Under the pieces are notes generated by a model that made no database searches, was not told the DNA's origin, and worked only from the letters and a program-made list of their open reading frames with translations. From Oscillospiraceae bacterium (GTDB lineage Bacteria > Bacillota > Clostridia > Monoglobales > Monoglobaceae): a stretch of DNA of 64,000 nucleotides. Numbering within the stretch: the stretch's first letter is position 1; every line of letters begins with the position of its first letter. A program made the position numbers and the translations under genes. The DNA lies in assembly GCA_015068605.1 (NCBI GenBank), contig SVKF01000005.1, positions 62,001 through 126,000 of the forward strand. Direction: 5' to 3'. Below are positions 50,257 through 59,772 of the stretch, piece after piece.

Positions 50257-52875
50257 ATGGCCGGATTTACTCCTATGATGGAGCAATATCTCCTGATAAA
50301 AGAGGAATATAATGATTGCATCTTAATGTATAGATTAGGGGATTTTTATGAGATGTTTTTTGATGATGCCAAGGAAGCGTCACGAATCCTTGAAATAACC
50401 CTGACGGGCAGAGATTGCGGTCAAGAGGAGCGTGCCCCCATGTGTGGGGTTCCTTTCCATGCGGTTGATTCTTATATTGCAAAGCTGGTTGAAAACGGAA
50501 AAAAGGTTGCAATCTGTGAGCAGGTTGGAAATCCGACTGAAGCAAAAGGAATTGTTCGCCGTGAGGTCGTTAGAATCGTAACCCCCGGAACAATCCTTGA
50601 TTCGGCGGCGCTTGATGATACAAAAAATAACTACCTTTGTTCCCTTTATATGGATGATGGGGGAGTTGGTATTTCATTTGTTGATATAACGACCGGTGAA
50701 ATTTCCACAGTTGAAAACTTTGAAAAAGCGGACCTCATAGTTCTTAATGAGTTGGTTAAGTATTCTCCGGCTGAGGTCATAACAAATTCTGCGGCGTATA
50801 AAAATGAGGAGCTTATTTCAAGAATACGCGACAGATTTGAGTGTAATGTTATCCCTTATGATGACGAGGCGTATACATTTTCAAAGGCGCAACAGAAAAT
50901 CATGGATATTATGGGTGGTAATTATAAGTCTGAGATTGACGGCAAGGTACACAGTGCAGCAAGTCTCGGTGCTCTCCTTGACTACCTTGAAGCCACACAG
51001 AAAACCGAGCCTGCAAACCTTAAAGAGCTTGATATAATCGATGACGGGAAGTATATGGGGATTGACTTATACAGTATGAAAAACCTTGAGCTTCTTGAAA
51101 CCATGCGTGATAAGAAGGCGAAAGGCAGTCTTTTAAGCGTGATTAACAAAACTGTTACTTCTATGGGCGGCCGACTTATGCGGAAATGGGTAACTATGCC
51201 TCTTGTGAGCTGCGGAACTATTCAAAATCGCCATAATGCGGTTGAGGAATTTGTTAAAAACCCTGTTATGAGGGAAGAAATTCGTGAAAGACTTCGTGAA
51301 ATTAATGATATTGAAAGAACAATAACAAGAATTTCCTATAAGAGTGCAAATTGTAAGGATTTGCTTGGGATTGCCTTTTCTTTCGAGAGAATCCCTTATA
51401 TTAAGGAACTTATGAAGGAGTGTAGGACGGGTATTTTACATAAGCTTTATGAAGATTTTGATGATTTATCGGATGTCAGAGAGCTTATTGAAAAGTCAAT
51501 TAATCCTGATGCTCCGTTGATAGTCAGAGAAGGTAAGCTTATAAAACGCGGATATAACCGTGAAGTTGACGAAACGAGAGAGATTATTGAAAACGGAAAG
51601 CAATGGATAAGAGATATTATTAATCGTGAACGGGAGACAACCGGACTTAAGATAAAAGAGGGATATAACCGTGTTTTCGGTTATTATCTTGAAGTTAGCA
51701 AGGCAGAAAAGGGTGAAGTTCCCGAGCACTTTATAAGACGGCAGACTCTTGCTAATTGCGAAAGATACATAACAGAAGAAATCAAAGAGATTGAAGATAA
51801 AATTGTTGAGGCAGAGAGTCATATTGTTGAAATGGAATATGAGCTGTTCTGTCAGATAAGAGATGCGGTTTCAGGGCAGATAGAGAGAATTCAAAAGTCA
51901 GCCGAAATTATTGCAACAATCGATGTTTTAACGGCATTGGCTTATGTTGCGGAAAAAAATAACTATGTTAAACCTGTTATGAATATCGGTGACAAAATTC
52001 GGGTTAAGGACGGAAGACATCCCGTTGTTGAGAAAATAAGCAGTAAAAATATGTTCATTGCCAATGATATAAATATTGACTGCTCGGATAATCAGGTTTT
52101 GGTTATAACAGGCCCTAATATGGCAGGTAAGTCAACATATATGAGACAGACGGCGCTTATTTCGATTATGGCACAAATGGGAAGCTTTGTTCCTGCAAAA
52201 GAGGCGGAGCTTGGCATTGTTGATCATATTTTCACCCGTGTTGGAGCGTCGGATGACCTTTCTGCAGGACAAAGTACATTTATGGTGGAAATGAGCGAGG
52301 TTGCGTATATTCTTGATAATGCGACCAAAAACAGCTTGATTATTCTTGATGAAATCGGCAGAGGAACAAGCACCTATGACGGACTCAGCATTGCCTGGGC
52401 TGTGGTTGAATATATTGCGAACAAGAAAAAGTGCGGTGCTAAAACTCTTTTTGCAACTCATTACCGTGAGCTTCTGTCTCTTGAAGAGAAAATCGCAGGG
52501 GTTAAGAATTATTGCATTGCCGTTAAAAAGCAGGGCGACTCCATAACATTCCTCCGCAAAATTATAAGAGGCGGTGCGGACGGAAGCTATGGCATTGAGG
52601 TTGCTCATCTTGCCGGGGTTAAAAAAGATGTTACAAAAAGAGCAAAGGAAATTCTTGCAGAGGTTGAGGAGAAAGAAGGGGTTAAAAGTGCCACAACAAA
52701 GGCATCTCTTGCGCCGACTGTAAGGAGTGAAGATACTCAGATAAGCTTTATGGGAATGAGCAATTCCGAAAGCGAAATAATCGACGAAATTAAGAATATA
52801 AATCTTGATTCAATAACACCAATGGAAGCGCTGACTAAATTATATGCGCTTAAAGCAAAAGCACAAAACGGATAA
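50257..52875 (+). CDS. mutS: DNA mismatch repair protein MutS
   Basis: TPMMEQYLLIKEEYNDCILMYRLGDFYEMFFDDA, VITGPNMAGKSTYMRQTALI. Confidence 0.98.
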   Translation: MAGFTPMMEQYLLIKEEYNDCILMYRLGDFYEMFFDDAKEASRILEITLTGRDCGQEERAPMCGVPFHAVDSYIAKLVENGKKVAICEQVGNPTEAKGIVRREVVRIVTPGTILDSAALDDTKNNYLCSLYMDDGGVGISFVDITTGEISTVENFEKADLIVLNELVKYSPAEVITNSAAYKNEELISRIRDRFECNVIPYDDEAYTFSKAQQKIMDIMGGNYKSEIDGKVHSAASLGALLDYLEATQKTEPANLKELDIIDDGKYMGIDLYSMKNLELLETMRDKKAKGSLLSVINKTVTSMGGRLMRKWVTMPLVSCGTIQNRHNAVEEFVKNPVMREEIRERLREINDIERTITRISYKSANCKDLLGIAFSFERIPYIKELMKECRTGILHKLYEDFDDLSDVRELIEKSINPDAPLIVREGKLIKRGYNREVDETREIIENGKQWIRDIINRERETTGLKIKEGYNRVFGYYLEVSKAEKGEVPEHFIRRQTLANCERYITEEIKEIEDKIVEAESHIVEMEYELFCQIRDAVSGQIERIQKSAEIIATIDVLTALAYVAEKNNYVKPVMNIGDKIRVKDGRHPVVEKISSKNMFIANDINIDCSDNQVLVITGPNMAGKSTYMRQTALISIMAQMGSFVPAKEAELGIVDHIFTRVGASDDLSAGQSTFMVEMSEVAYILDNATKNSLIILDEIGRGTSTYDGLSIAWAVVEYIANKKKCGAKTLFATHYRELLSLEEKIAGVKNYCIAVKKQGDSITFLRKIIRGGADGSYGIEVAHLAGVKKDVTKRAKEILAEVEEKEGVKSATTKASLAPTVRSEDTQISFMGMSNSESEIIDEIKNINLDSITPMEALTKLYALKAKAQNG

Positions 52876-52891
52876 CTAAGGCGGTGAAAAA

Positions 52892-54700
52892 ATGGCGGAG
52901 ATAAAAGTTCTTCCTCAAAATATTGCGGATAAAATTGCGGCAGGTGAGGTTGCTGAACGACCCAGCGCTGTTGTTAAAGAGCTTGTTGAAAACTCTATTG
53001 ACGCAGGGGCGACAAGTATTCAGGTTGAAATTGAAAAGGGTGGAGTTAAATGCATAAGAGTGACAGATAATGGTTGCGGAATCCCTGAAAATCAGGTTGA
53101 AACGGCATTTTTGCGCCATGCAACAAGTAAACTCCGCAACATAGAGGACCTTTATTCAATGTCGACAATGGGTTTTCGTGGTGAAGCCCTTTCCAGTATC
53201 TGTGCGGTTGCAAATGTGAGAATTATAACGAGAACAGAGAGCGAAGAAGAGGGAACTTTAATGGAGCTTTCCCATGGCATTCCGTCTCCAAAAGAGAGTA
53301 TCGCCTGCAATAAAGGTACAATAATGGAGGTTTGCGACCTTTTTCAAAATATTCCGGCACGAATGAAGTTTCTCAAAAAAGATTCAACTGAGTCCGGTTA
53401 TGTTGCGGATGTGCTTGGCAGAATTGCTATGGCAAAACCAAACATAAGCTTTAAATATGTCTGCGACGGAGCGGAGGTTTTTCAGACCTCGGGTGACGGG
53501 AATCTGAAAAATGCCATTCTTAATATTTATGGACTTGAATATGCAAAAGGGCTTATAGATGTGGACTATGAAAAAGACGGTGTCCGCATATTCGGTGTCT
53601 GCGGAAAAAGTGATTTAGCGAGAGGTAACAGAACGAGGCAGACACTTTTTGTAAACGGCAGATACATAAAAAATCATGTTATAGCCAAGGTTGCCGAGGA
53701 GGCTTACAGAAACTCGATTATGGTTGGTAAGTTCCCGTTTTTTGTGCTCAATATAAATTTGTCTCCGTCGTTGGTTGATGTGAATGTTCATCCTGCGAAG
53801 ACTGAAATTAAAATTGCAGACGAGAAACGGATTTACGATACGGTTTATGGCGCTGTGAGTAATGCACTCATGGGAGCCGTTAAGGATGAGCCTAAAATGG
53901 AGAAGGCAATTCCCGTAAGAGAAAATTATGCGGAAAATGCATCGGTTTCTCAAATAAAAATGAAAATCCCGTCTTTTTCGCAGAGGGTGAGAGAGGAAGT
54001 CCCTGCCCAAACGGTTGAAAAATTTATTGAATACACTGTGCCTCATAAGGAGGAAAATGTTTTTTGTGAAGAAAAAACAGAGGATGTTTTTGATTTTATA
54101 GAAGAAAAAGAGGAAGAAATTCCATATAAGGTGGTTGGTCAGGTTTTTGAAACCTATGTGATTTTCCAGCAAGGCGAAAAAATGTTTTTTATTGACCAGC
54201 ACGCCGCACATGAGCGATTTCGCTTTGAAAACCTGCTTTCGGATTACAAGGCAAAAAAGAAATTCGGACAAATGCTTTTAATTCCCGTTGTTATGAATTT
54301 GACAACAAGTGAGATGGATGTGTTTAGGGAAAATCAAAGCGTTATAGAGGATTTTGGCTTTGAGGCGGAGGAGTTTGGAAAGGACGGAATTATCATAAGG
54401 CAAAGCCCGATAACCTCGAGCGATGAAGAGATTAAGGGACTTATGGCGGAGATGATTGAGGGCTTTTCGGGCGGATTTAAAAATTCTGTTTGGGATTACG
54501 AAGAAAAAATGATTGATATGATTTCCTGTAAATATGCCATAAAGGCGAATAAAAAGCTGACGGAAATTGAAATGGATGATATTGTCAGAAAAACACTGGA
54601 GCTTGAAAAAAGAGGCAAGGCGACCTGTCCTCACGGCAGACCCATAAAGATTGAATTTTCCAAGCAGGAAGTTGAAAAAATGTTTAAGCGAATTGTTTAG
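52892..54700 (+). CDS. mutL: DNA mismatch repair endonuclease MutL
   Basis: IAAGEVAERPSAVVKELVENSIDAGAT, FRGEALSSI, FIDQHAAHERFRFE, CPHGRPI. Confidence 0.98.
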   Translation: MAEIKVLPQNIADKIAAGEVAERPSAVVKELVENSIDAGATSIQVEIEKGGVKCIRVTDNGCGIPENQVETAFLRHATSKLRNIEDLYSMSTMGFRGEALSSICAVANVRIITRTESEEEGTLMELSHGIPSPKESIACNKGTIMEVCDLFQNIPARMKFLKKDSTESGYVADVLGRIAMAKPNISFKYVCDGAEVFQTSGDGNLKNAILNIYGLEYAKGLIDVDYEKDGVRIFGVCGKSDLARGNRTRQTLFVNGRYIKNHVIAKVAEEAYRNSIMVGKFPFFVLNINLSPSLVDVNVHPAKTEIKIADEKRIYDTVYGAVSNALMGAVKDEPKMEKAIPVRENYAENASVSQIKMKIPSFSQRVREEVPAQTVEKFIEYTVPHKEENVFCEEKTEDVFDFIEEKEEEIPYKVVGQVFETYVIFQQGEKMFFIDQHAAHERFRFENLLSDYKAKKKFGQMLLIPVVMNLTTSEMDVFRENQSVIEDFGFEAEEFGKDGIIIRQSPITSSDEEIKGLMAEMIEGFSGGFKNSVWDYEEKMIDMISCKYAIKANKKLTEIEMDDIVRKTLELEKRGKATCPHGRPIKIEFSKQEVEKMFKRIV

Positions 54701-54709
54701 GGTGAAATA

Positions 54710-55654
54710 ATGAAAAGTAAAATTCTTGCAATAGTAGGTCCGACGGCTTCGGGGAAAACGGCGTTCTCCATTGAAATGGCGAAACGATATAACGGAGAGA
54801 TTGTCTCCTGCGATTCAATGCAGATTTATAAGTTTATGAATATCGGAACGGCAAAGCCGACAAAGGAAGAAATGGCAGGCATTCCCCATTATATGATTGA
54901 TGAGATTTCTCCCGGTGAGAACTTTAGCGTTGTTGAGTATGTTGCGCGTGCCAGAGGTTATATCGATGATATTTTAAGCAGAGGAAAGCTGCCGATTTTG
55001 GTAGGAGGCACAGGGCTTTATCTTGACAGCGTTATAAACAATACCAAATTTTCTGAGAGTGACGGAGACGAAAAATACAGAAACGAACTGTATGCTCTTG
55101 CAGAAAAAGAGGGAAATGGTGCTGTTCATTATCTTTTGGAAGCGGTTGACCCTGACTCGGCGGAAAAAATTCACGAGAATAACTTAAGACGGGTTATAAG
55201 AGCACTTGAGATTTATAAAACAACAGGGAAGACCATGACGGAGGTAAACCTTGAATCTGTCCGTGAGCCTTTATATGATTCCCTTATAATCGGGCTTGAT
55301 GTGGAACGGCAAATGCTCTATGAGAGAATAAATCAACGGGTTGATATTATGCTTTCGGAGGGTCTTTTGGATGAAGTTCGCATGGTAATGGAAATGGGGA
55401 TAGACAAGGAAACAACAGCAATGCAGGCAATCGGATATAAAGAGCTTATTTCTCACTTTGAGGGGGAGTGTTCTTTGGAAGAGGCGGTTGACAAAATTAA
55501 GCAGGAAAGTCGCCGATATGCCAAAAGACAGATGACATGGCTGAGAAGAAATGAGAAAATTAACTGGATTGTGTTACAAAATGGTTACAGTTATGATAAA
55601 ATTGTGATACAAGGTTGTATATTGGCAGATAAGTTTGGTATAATGAAAGCGTAG
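54710..55654 (+). CDS. miaA: tRNA dimethylallyltransferase
   Basis: AIVGPTASGKTAFSIEMA, ISCDSMQIYKFMNIGTAKPT-type motifs. Confidence 0.97.
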   Translation: MKSKILAIVGPTASGKTAFSIEMAKRYNGEIVSCDSMQIYKFMNIGTAKPTKEEMAGIPHYMIDEISPGENFSVVEYVARARGYIDDILSRGKLPILVGGTGLYLDSVINNTKFSESDGDEKYRNELYALAEKEGNGAVHYLLEAVDPDSAEKIHENNLRRVIRALEIYKTTGKTMTEVNLESVREPLYDSLIIGLDVERQMLYERINQRVDIMLSEGLLDEVRMVMEMGIDKETTAMQAIGYKELISHFEGECSLEEAVDKIKQESRRYAKRQMTWLRRNEKINWIVLQNGYSYDKIVIQGCILADKFGIMKA

Positions 55655-55666
55655 GAGAGAAGCTTT

Positions 55667-56920
55667 ATGGACAAGCCTGAAAAGAGACGGAAGAAACATC
55701 TGACCGGCAAAACAGTTTTGCTGTGTCTTTTTCTGATTTTCTTTGTTTATATAGGGATTAACTTTATGGTGAATTCCGGAGGAAGTTTGACAACATATAT
55801 GGCGAGAGAGGGGGAGCTTGACGAAAGCTTCACCGTGGACGGTTTTATATTTAAAAATCAGAAGGTTTTATATGCTCCGGAGGATGGCTATATCGAGTGT
55901 GCTGTTGAGGAATCCGGAAGAGTCGGCAAAAACGGAATTATTGCATATATTTATGAAAACGATGCTCCCATAAATGTCAAAAACAGAATTAGGGAGATTG
56001 AAGATAAGCTGAAAGAGCTTTCTGAAAATGACAGAAGTATATCAGCCTCCGAGAACGATTCTATTAGATTAGAGCAGGATGTGTCTGAAAAAATAACCGA
56101 AATTGCGGCGCTTGTCCGTGATAATGATATGGAAGGTCTGCTTGAAATTAAAGATGAGCTAAATGAGATTGTTGAAGCCAGAAGGCGAATTTCGGGCGAT
56201 GGGAAAAGTAATCAGGAGATAGAAGAGGAGCTTAAGGCTGAAAAGGCGGAGCTTGAAAAAAAATACGATATGACAAGGCTGACGATCAGCACCGACACAG
56301 CAGGTTCGTTTACAGCAAGAATTGACGGACTTGAAGAGGTGCTTGACGGAAGCAAGGTTGAGGAAATAACGCAGAGCTACCTTTCCAATATAAAAGCCGG
56401 AGACGAATCGGATAATAGTGAGTCAAAAGTCAAGAAGGGAAGTCCCATTGGGAAGGTTGTTGATACATATTCATGGTATTTTGCGGCAACGGTTGAAAAG
56501 GATATGGTAAATTCTTTAAACCCGGGCGACAGCGTTCGACTTAAATTTCTTGACTCCAGTGATAATATAATAGATGGCAGCGTTTATCAGATTTCTGACG
56601 AAAACGAAGGAAAGGCTGTGTTGATTATAAAGTCTGCAGGATATGTGGACAACCTGTATTCAATGTCAATGGCAAGAGTTGAGGTTATCAAAAAGACCCA
56701 CGAGGGAATGAGAATTCCGGCGAAAGCCATAAGAGTCAATGATGGCAAAAAAGGGGTTTATATTTTGTCAGGGAATAAGGTTAAATTCCGAGAAGCAAAG
56801 GTTTATTATATGAACGAGGAATGGGCTGTTGTATCCCGTGATGATGAAAAAGGTTTGAAGCTTTATGACAGCGTTGTTGTCGGCGGTTCAAATATATATG
56901 AAGGCAAGGTGGTCAGATAG
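55667..56920 (+). CDS. HlyD-like membrane-anchored adaptor protein
   Basis: Single N-terminal TM, biotinyl-lipoyl-like halves flanking a coiled coil, GMRIPAKAIRVNDGKKGVYIL. Confidence 0.8.
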   Translation: MDKPEKRRKKHLTGKTVLLCLFLIFFVYIGINFMVNSGGSLTTYMAREGELDESFTVDGFIFKNQKVLYAPEDGYIECAVEESGRVGKNGIIAYIYENDAPINVKNRIREIEDKLKELSENDRSISASENDSIRLEQDVSEKITEIAALVRDNDMEGLLEIKDELNEIVEARRRISGDGKSNQEIEEELKAEKAELEKKYDMTRLTISTDTAGSFTARIDGLEEVLDGSKVEEITQSYLSNIKAGDESDNSESKVKKGSPIGKVVDTYSWYFAATVEKDMVNSLNPGDSVRLKFLDSSDNIIDGSVYQISDENEGKAVLIIKSAGYVDNLYSMSMARVEVIKKTHEGMRIPAKAIRVNDGKKGVYILSGNKVKFREAKVYYMNEEWAVVSRDDEKGLKLYDSVVVGGSNIYEGKVVR

Positions 56921-57600
56921 TGGGTATTCCCGAAAATACCGAAGAAGTACGCAGGAAAATTTCAGAAGCCTTGAAAAAATCGGGCAGAAACGAAAAGGCT
57001 GTAACTTTAGTCGGAGTTTCAAAAACTAAACCGGTTGAGCTGATAAAGGAAGCTGTTGAATGTGGAATAACTGTGCTTGGTGAAAACCGTGTCCAGGAAA
57101 TTATGGAAAAATATGAACATATTGATGGTGTTTCCTGGCATCTTATCGGTCATTTGCAAAAGAATAAGGTTAAATATATTGTTGATAAGGTGGAGCTGAT
57201 TCATTCCGTTGACAGTGTTGAACTGGCAAGAGAGATTGATAAGCAGGCTAAAAAAATCGGGAAGATTCAAGAGATTCTTATTCAGGTAAATATTTCCGGA
57301 GAGGAAAGTAAGTCGGGGATTGAGCCGTGTGAGGCGGAAAGTGTGTGCCGACAAATTGCTGAATTTGAAAATGTCAGGGTCAAAGGGTTTATGACCATGG
57401 CACCTCGACTTGCCGGTGAAGATGAGCTTCGTGAGATTTTTGGCGGCTTGAGACTTTTGATGCAGAAAATTAAAGAAAAAAATATAGAAAATGTTGAACT
57501 TTGTGAGCTTTCCATGGGAATGTCCGGTGATTATGAAACAGCAATTATGGAGGGAGCAACAATTGTCCGTGTTGGGACAGGCATATTTGGTTTGAGATAA
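56920..57600 (+). CDS. ylmE: PLP homeostasis protein, YggS/YlmE family
   Basis: VTLVGVSKTKPVELIKEAVECGITVLGENRVQE, WHLIGHLQKNKVKYI, MGMSGDYETAI; GTG start. Confidence 0.95.
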   Translation: MGIPENTEEVRRKISEALKKSGRNEKAVTLVGVSKTKPVELIKEAVECGITVLGENRVQEIMEKYEHIDGVSWHLIGHLQKNKVKYIVDKVELIHSVDSVELAREIDKQAKKIGKIQEILIQVNISGEESKSGIEPCEAESVCRQIAEFENVRVKGFMTMAPRLAGEDELREIFGGLRLLMQKIKEKNIENVELCELSMGMSGDYETAIMEGATIVRVGTGIFGLR

Positions 57601-57634
57601 TAATTAAATTTTTATATATTTTGGAGGGTTTTAT

Positions 57635-58099
57635 ATGAATTTTGTAAACAAGCTTTTAACAATGATTGGGTTCAATGACAATGATGATTTTGATGACGAA
57701 CTTTTTGATGAAACCGAAGAAGAGGGAACAGAAAAATCGGTAAACAAGTTTGATACCGAGAGCGAAGTTGGTGCTGACGGTAAGAAAAGTAAGGTTGTTA
57801 AAATTCACACAACAGCTCAGCTTAAGTTGGTTGTTATGCAGCCGGAAAGCTTTGATGATGCAAGAGATATAGCAAATCATCTTAAAAACAAAAAGCCTGT
57901 TGTTATGAATCTTGAATTTGTTGAAAAGGATATTGCAAGAAGAATTGTTGACTTCTTAAGCGGAGCAGTTTATGCTGTTGACGGTAATATCCAGAAGGTT
58001 TCAAACGGAATATTCATCATAACTCCGTATAATGTAGGCATTATGGGAGACTTTAAGGATGAGCTTCGCAGTAAGGGCATATTCCCCTGGAGTAACTGA
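57635..58099 (+). CDS. sepF: Cell division protein SepF
   Basis: MQPESFDDARDIANHLKNKKPVVMNLEFVEKDIARRIVDFLSGAVYAVDG. Confidence 0.96.
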   Translation: MNFVNKLLTMIGFNDNDDFDDELFDETEEEGTEKSVNKFDTESEVGADGKKSKVVKIHTTAQLKLVVMQPESFDDARDIANHLKNKKPVVMNLEFVEKDIARRIVDFLSGAVYAVDGNIQKVSNGIFIITPYNVGIMGDFKDELRSKGIFPWSN

Positions 58100-58101
58100 T
58101 A

Positions 58102-58860
58102 ATGACTCAAAGCGATGACCTTAAGCTTTTGTTGTCAAAGGCTGATGATGCCGTAGTTATATCAGAGAATAAGTATATGGTCAAGGCTGTCGGATTTATG
58201 ACTCCGGCAGAGAAGAATTTTATTGAGAAAAACGTGAAAAGACCTATAGACGGGCGGATTATCTATTTCGGTGGGTATGACGATGCGGAGAGAACTCTTA
58301 TGATTGTCATTCCGGAATATATAAGTGACGAGGACGCAAAAGCGGAGATTTCCGTATTGCAGATAAAAGCGAGATATTTAAAAGAAATGAACCATCGGGA
58401 CTTTTTGGGAAGTCTTATGGGGCTCGGAATAAAACGGGAAATGGTAGGGGATATCCTTGTGTATGAGGATAGATGTATCATTTTTGTCAGGTCTGAAATA
58501 AAGGAATATATTATTAATAATCTCGATAAAATAGGCAGACACGGGATTGAAATTACAGAATGTCCGCTGAATGAAATTAATATTCCTCAAAGAAATACGG
58601 AAAAAATTAACGGAACTGTTGCAGGAATACGGCTTGACAGTGTTTTGGCGGTTGCGCTGAAAACATCAAGAAGTCGTGCAACGGAATTTATAATCGGCGG
58701 ACTTGTCAGCTTGAATTGGGAGGAAACAGTCAGCCTTTCAAAAGGGATTTCCGAAGGAGATGTAATTTCTGTCAGAGGCAAGGGTCGGTTTAAAGTCAGC
58801 CGTATCGGGAATATAACAAAAAAAGGCAGATACAGTATAACGGTGGAGAAATATATTTAG
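58102..58860 (+). CDS. ylmH: YlmH family RNA-binding (S4 domain) protein
   Basis: RDFLGSLMGLGIKREMVGDILV, S4-like RLDSVLAVALKTSRSRATEFI. Confidence 0.93.
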   Translation: MTQSDDLKLLLSKADDAVVISENKYMVKAVGFMTPAEKNFIEKNVKRPIDGRIIYFGGYDDAERTLMIVIPEYISDEDAKAEISVLQIKARYLKEMNHRDFLGSLMGLGIKREMVGDILVYEDRCIIFVRSEIKEYIINNLDKIGRHGIEITECPLNEINIPQRNTEKINGTVAGIRLDSVLAVALKTSRSRATEFIIGGLVSLNWEETVSLSKGISEGDVISVRGKGRFKVSRIGNITKKGRYSITVEKYI

Positions 58861-58873
58861 GAGGTGCAATGCT

Positions 58874-59503
58874 ATGTTTATGCCGCTTGAAGTGGAAGAG
58901 AAAACATTTTCAAAGCAAATGCGCGGATATAATAAAGAGGAAGTGGATACTTTTGTTAAGGGAGTTGCCAAGGACTATGCGACTCTTTATAAGGAAAATC
59001 TTGCTCTAAAGGATAAAACCGCCACTCTTTCTGATGCAGTAAAGCAATATAAGGCGATGGAGGATACCCTTCAACAAGCCATTATTGTTGCCCAGAGTGC
59101 AGGGGAAGAAGTGAAGAAAAATGCGTATGCCAAGGCTGAAAATATTATTAAGGATGCTGAAAACAGAGCGTCTGAAATAGTAAATGAAGCAGGCAAGGAA
59201 GTTACGAAGGTTAATTATGAATATGAGGAAATGCGAAGAAGCGTTGAAATATTCAGAACGAGAATAATTTCTCTGCTTAATTCTCAACTCAGCATTGTCA
59301 AGGAGTTTGCAATGGCTGACCCGGGCATAAAGAAAGCAAGTGAACAGCAAAATAATCAAGCACCATTAGTATCTTATGAAGAAAATGCAGTGGTGGAGGA
59401 AAAGGACGAAATGTCCGATATTATTAAAACCCTTGAGAGGGTTACAATGGAACTTCCGAAACTTGTTTTAAACGAGAATGGCGAATATGTCGCGGCGGAA
59501 TAA
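58874..59503 (+). CDS. divIVA: DivIVA domain protein
   Basis: MPLEVEEKTFSKQMRGYNKEEVDTFV, coiled coil. Confidence 0.95.
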   Translation: MFMPLEVEEKTFSKQMRGYNKEEVDTFVKGVAKDYATLYKENLALKDKTATLSDAVKQYKAMEDTLQQAIIVAQSAGEEVKKNAYAKAENIIKDAENRASEIVNEAGKEVTKVNYEYEEMRRSVEIFRTRIISLLNSQLSIVKEFAMADPGIKKASEQQNNQAPLVSYEENAVVEEKDEMSDIIKTLERVTMELPKLVLNENGEYVAAE

Positions 59504-59510
59504 AAATTAA

Positions 59511-59746
59511 ATGGGGCTGGACGAAAATAGCACAGATCCAATAAACTGAATCCTGAAGGTGTACAGAGGTACTCCGAGAGGTGAGGCTTATTTAAAACAC
59601 AAAACACTTTTTAATTTAGAAATTCACCATACTGCGAATTTCTTCCCTAATTTATGAAGAGTATTTTGTCATTTACACCTTTAAAAATGATTTTTTATAC
59701 TCTTTTTTGTGTTTTGTGTGGTCGGTGCATTTTGCTGCAGTCCCAT
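59511..59746. repeat. Imperfect inverted-repeat-bounded intergenic unit containing element copy E2 (59540-59592)
   Basis: Left end ATGGGGCTGGACGAAAATAGCACAGAT; right end reverse complement ATGGGACTGCAGCAAAATGCACCGAC; E2 core TGAAGGTGTACAGAGGTACTCCGAGAGG. Confidence 0.65.
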
Positions 59747-59772
59747 TTTCGTATTTTAAAAGGGGAAATAGT

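Noticed and set aside
50257-55654. Possible unusual mutS-mutL-miaA arrangement without hfq
   Set aside because: mutS-mutL-miaA is common in Firmicutes, and absence of hfq directly after miaA is not rare enough to count as a finding.
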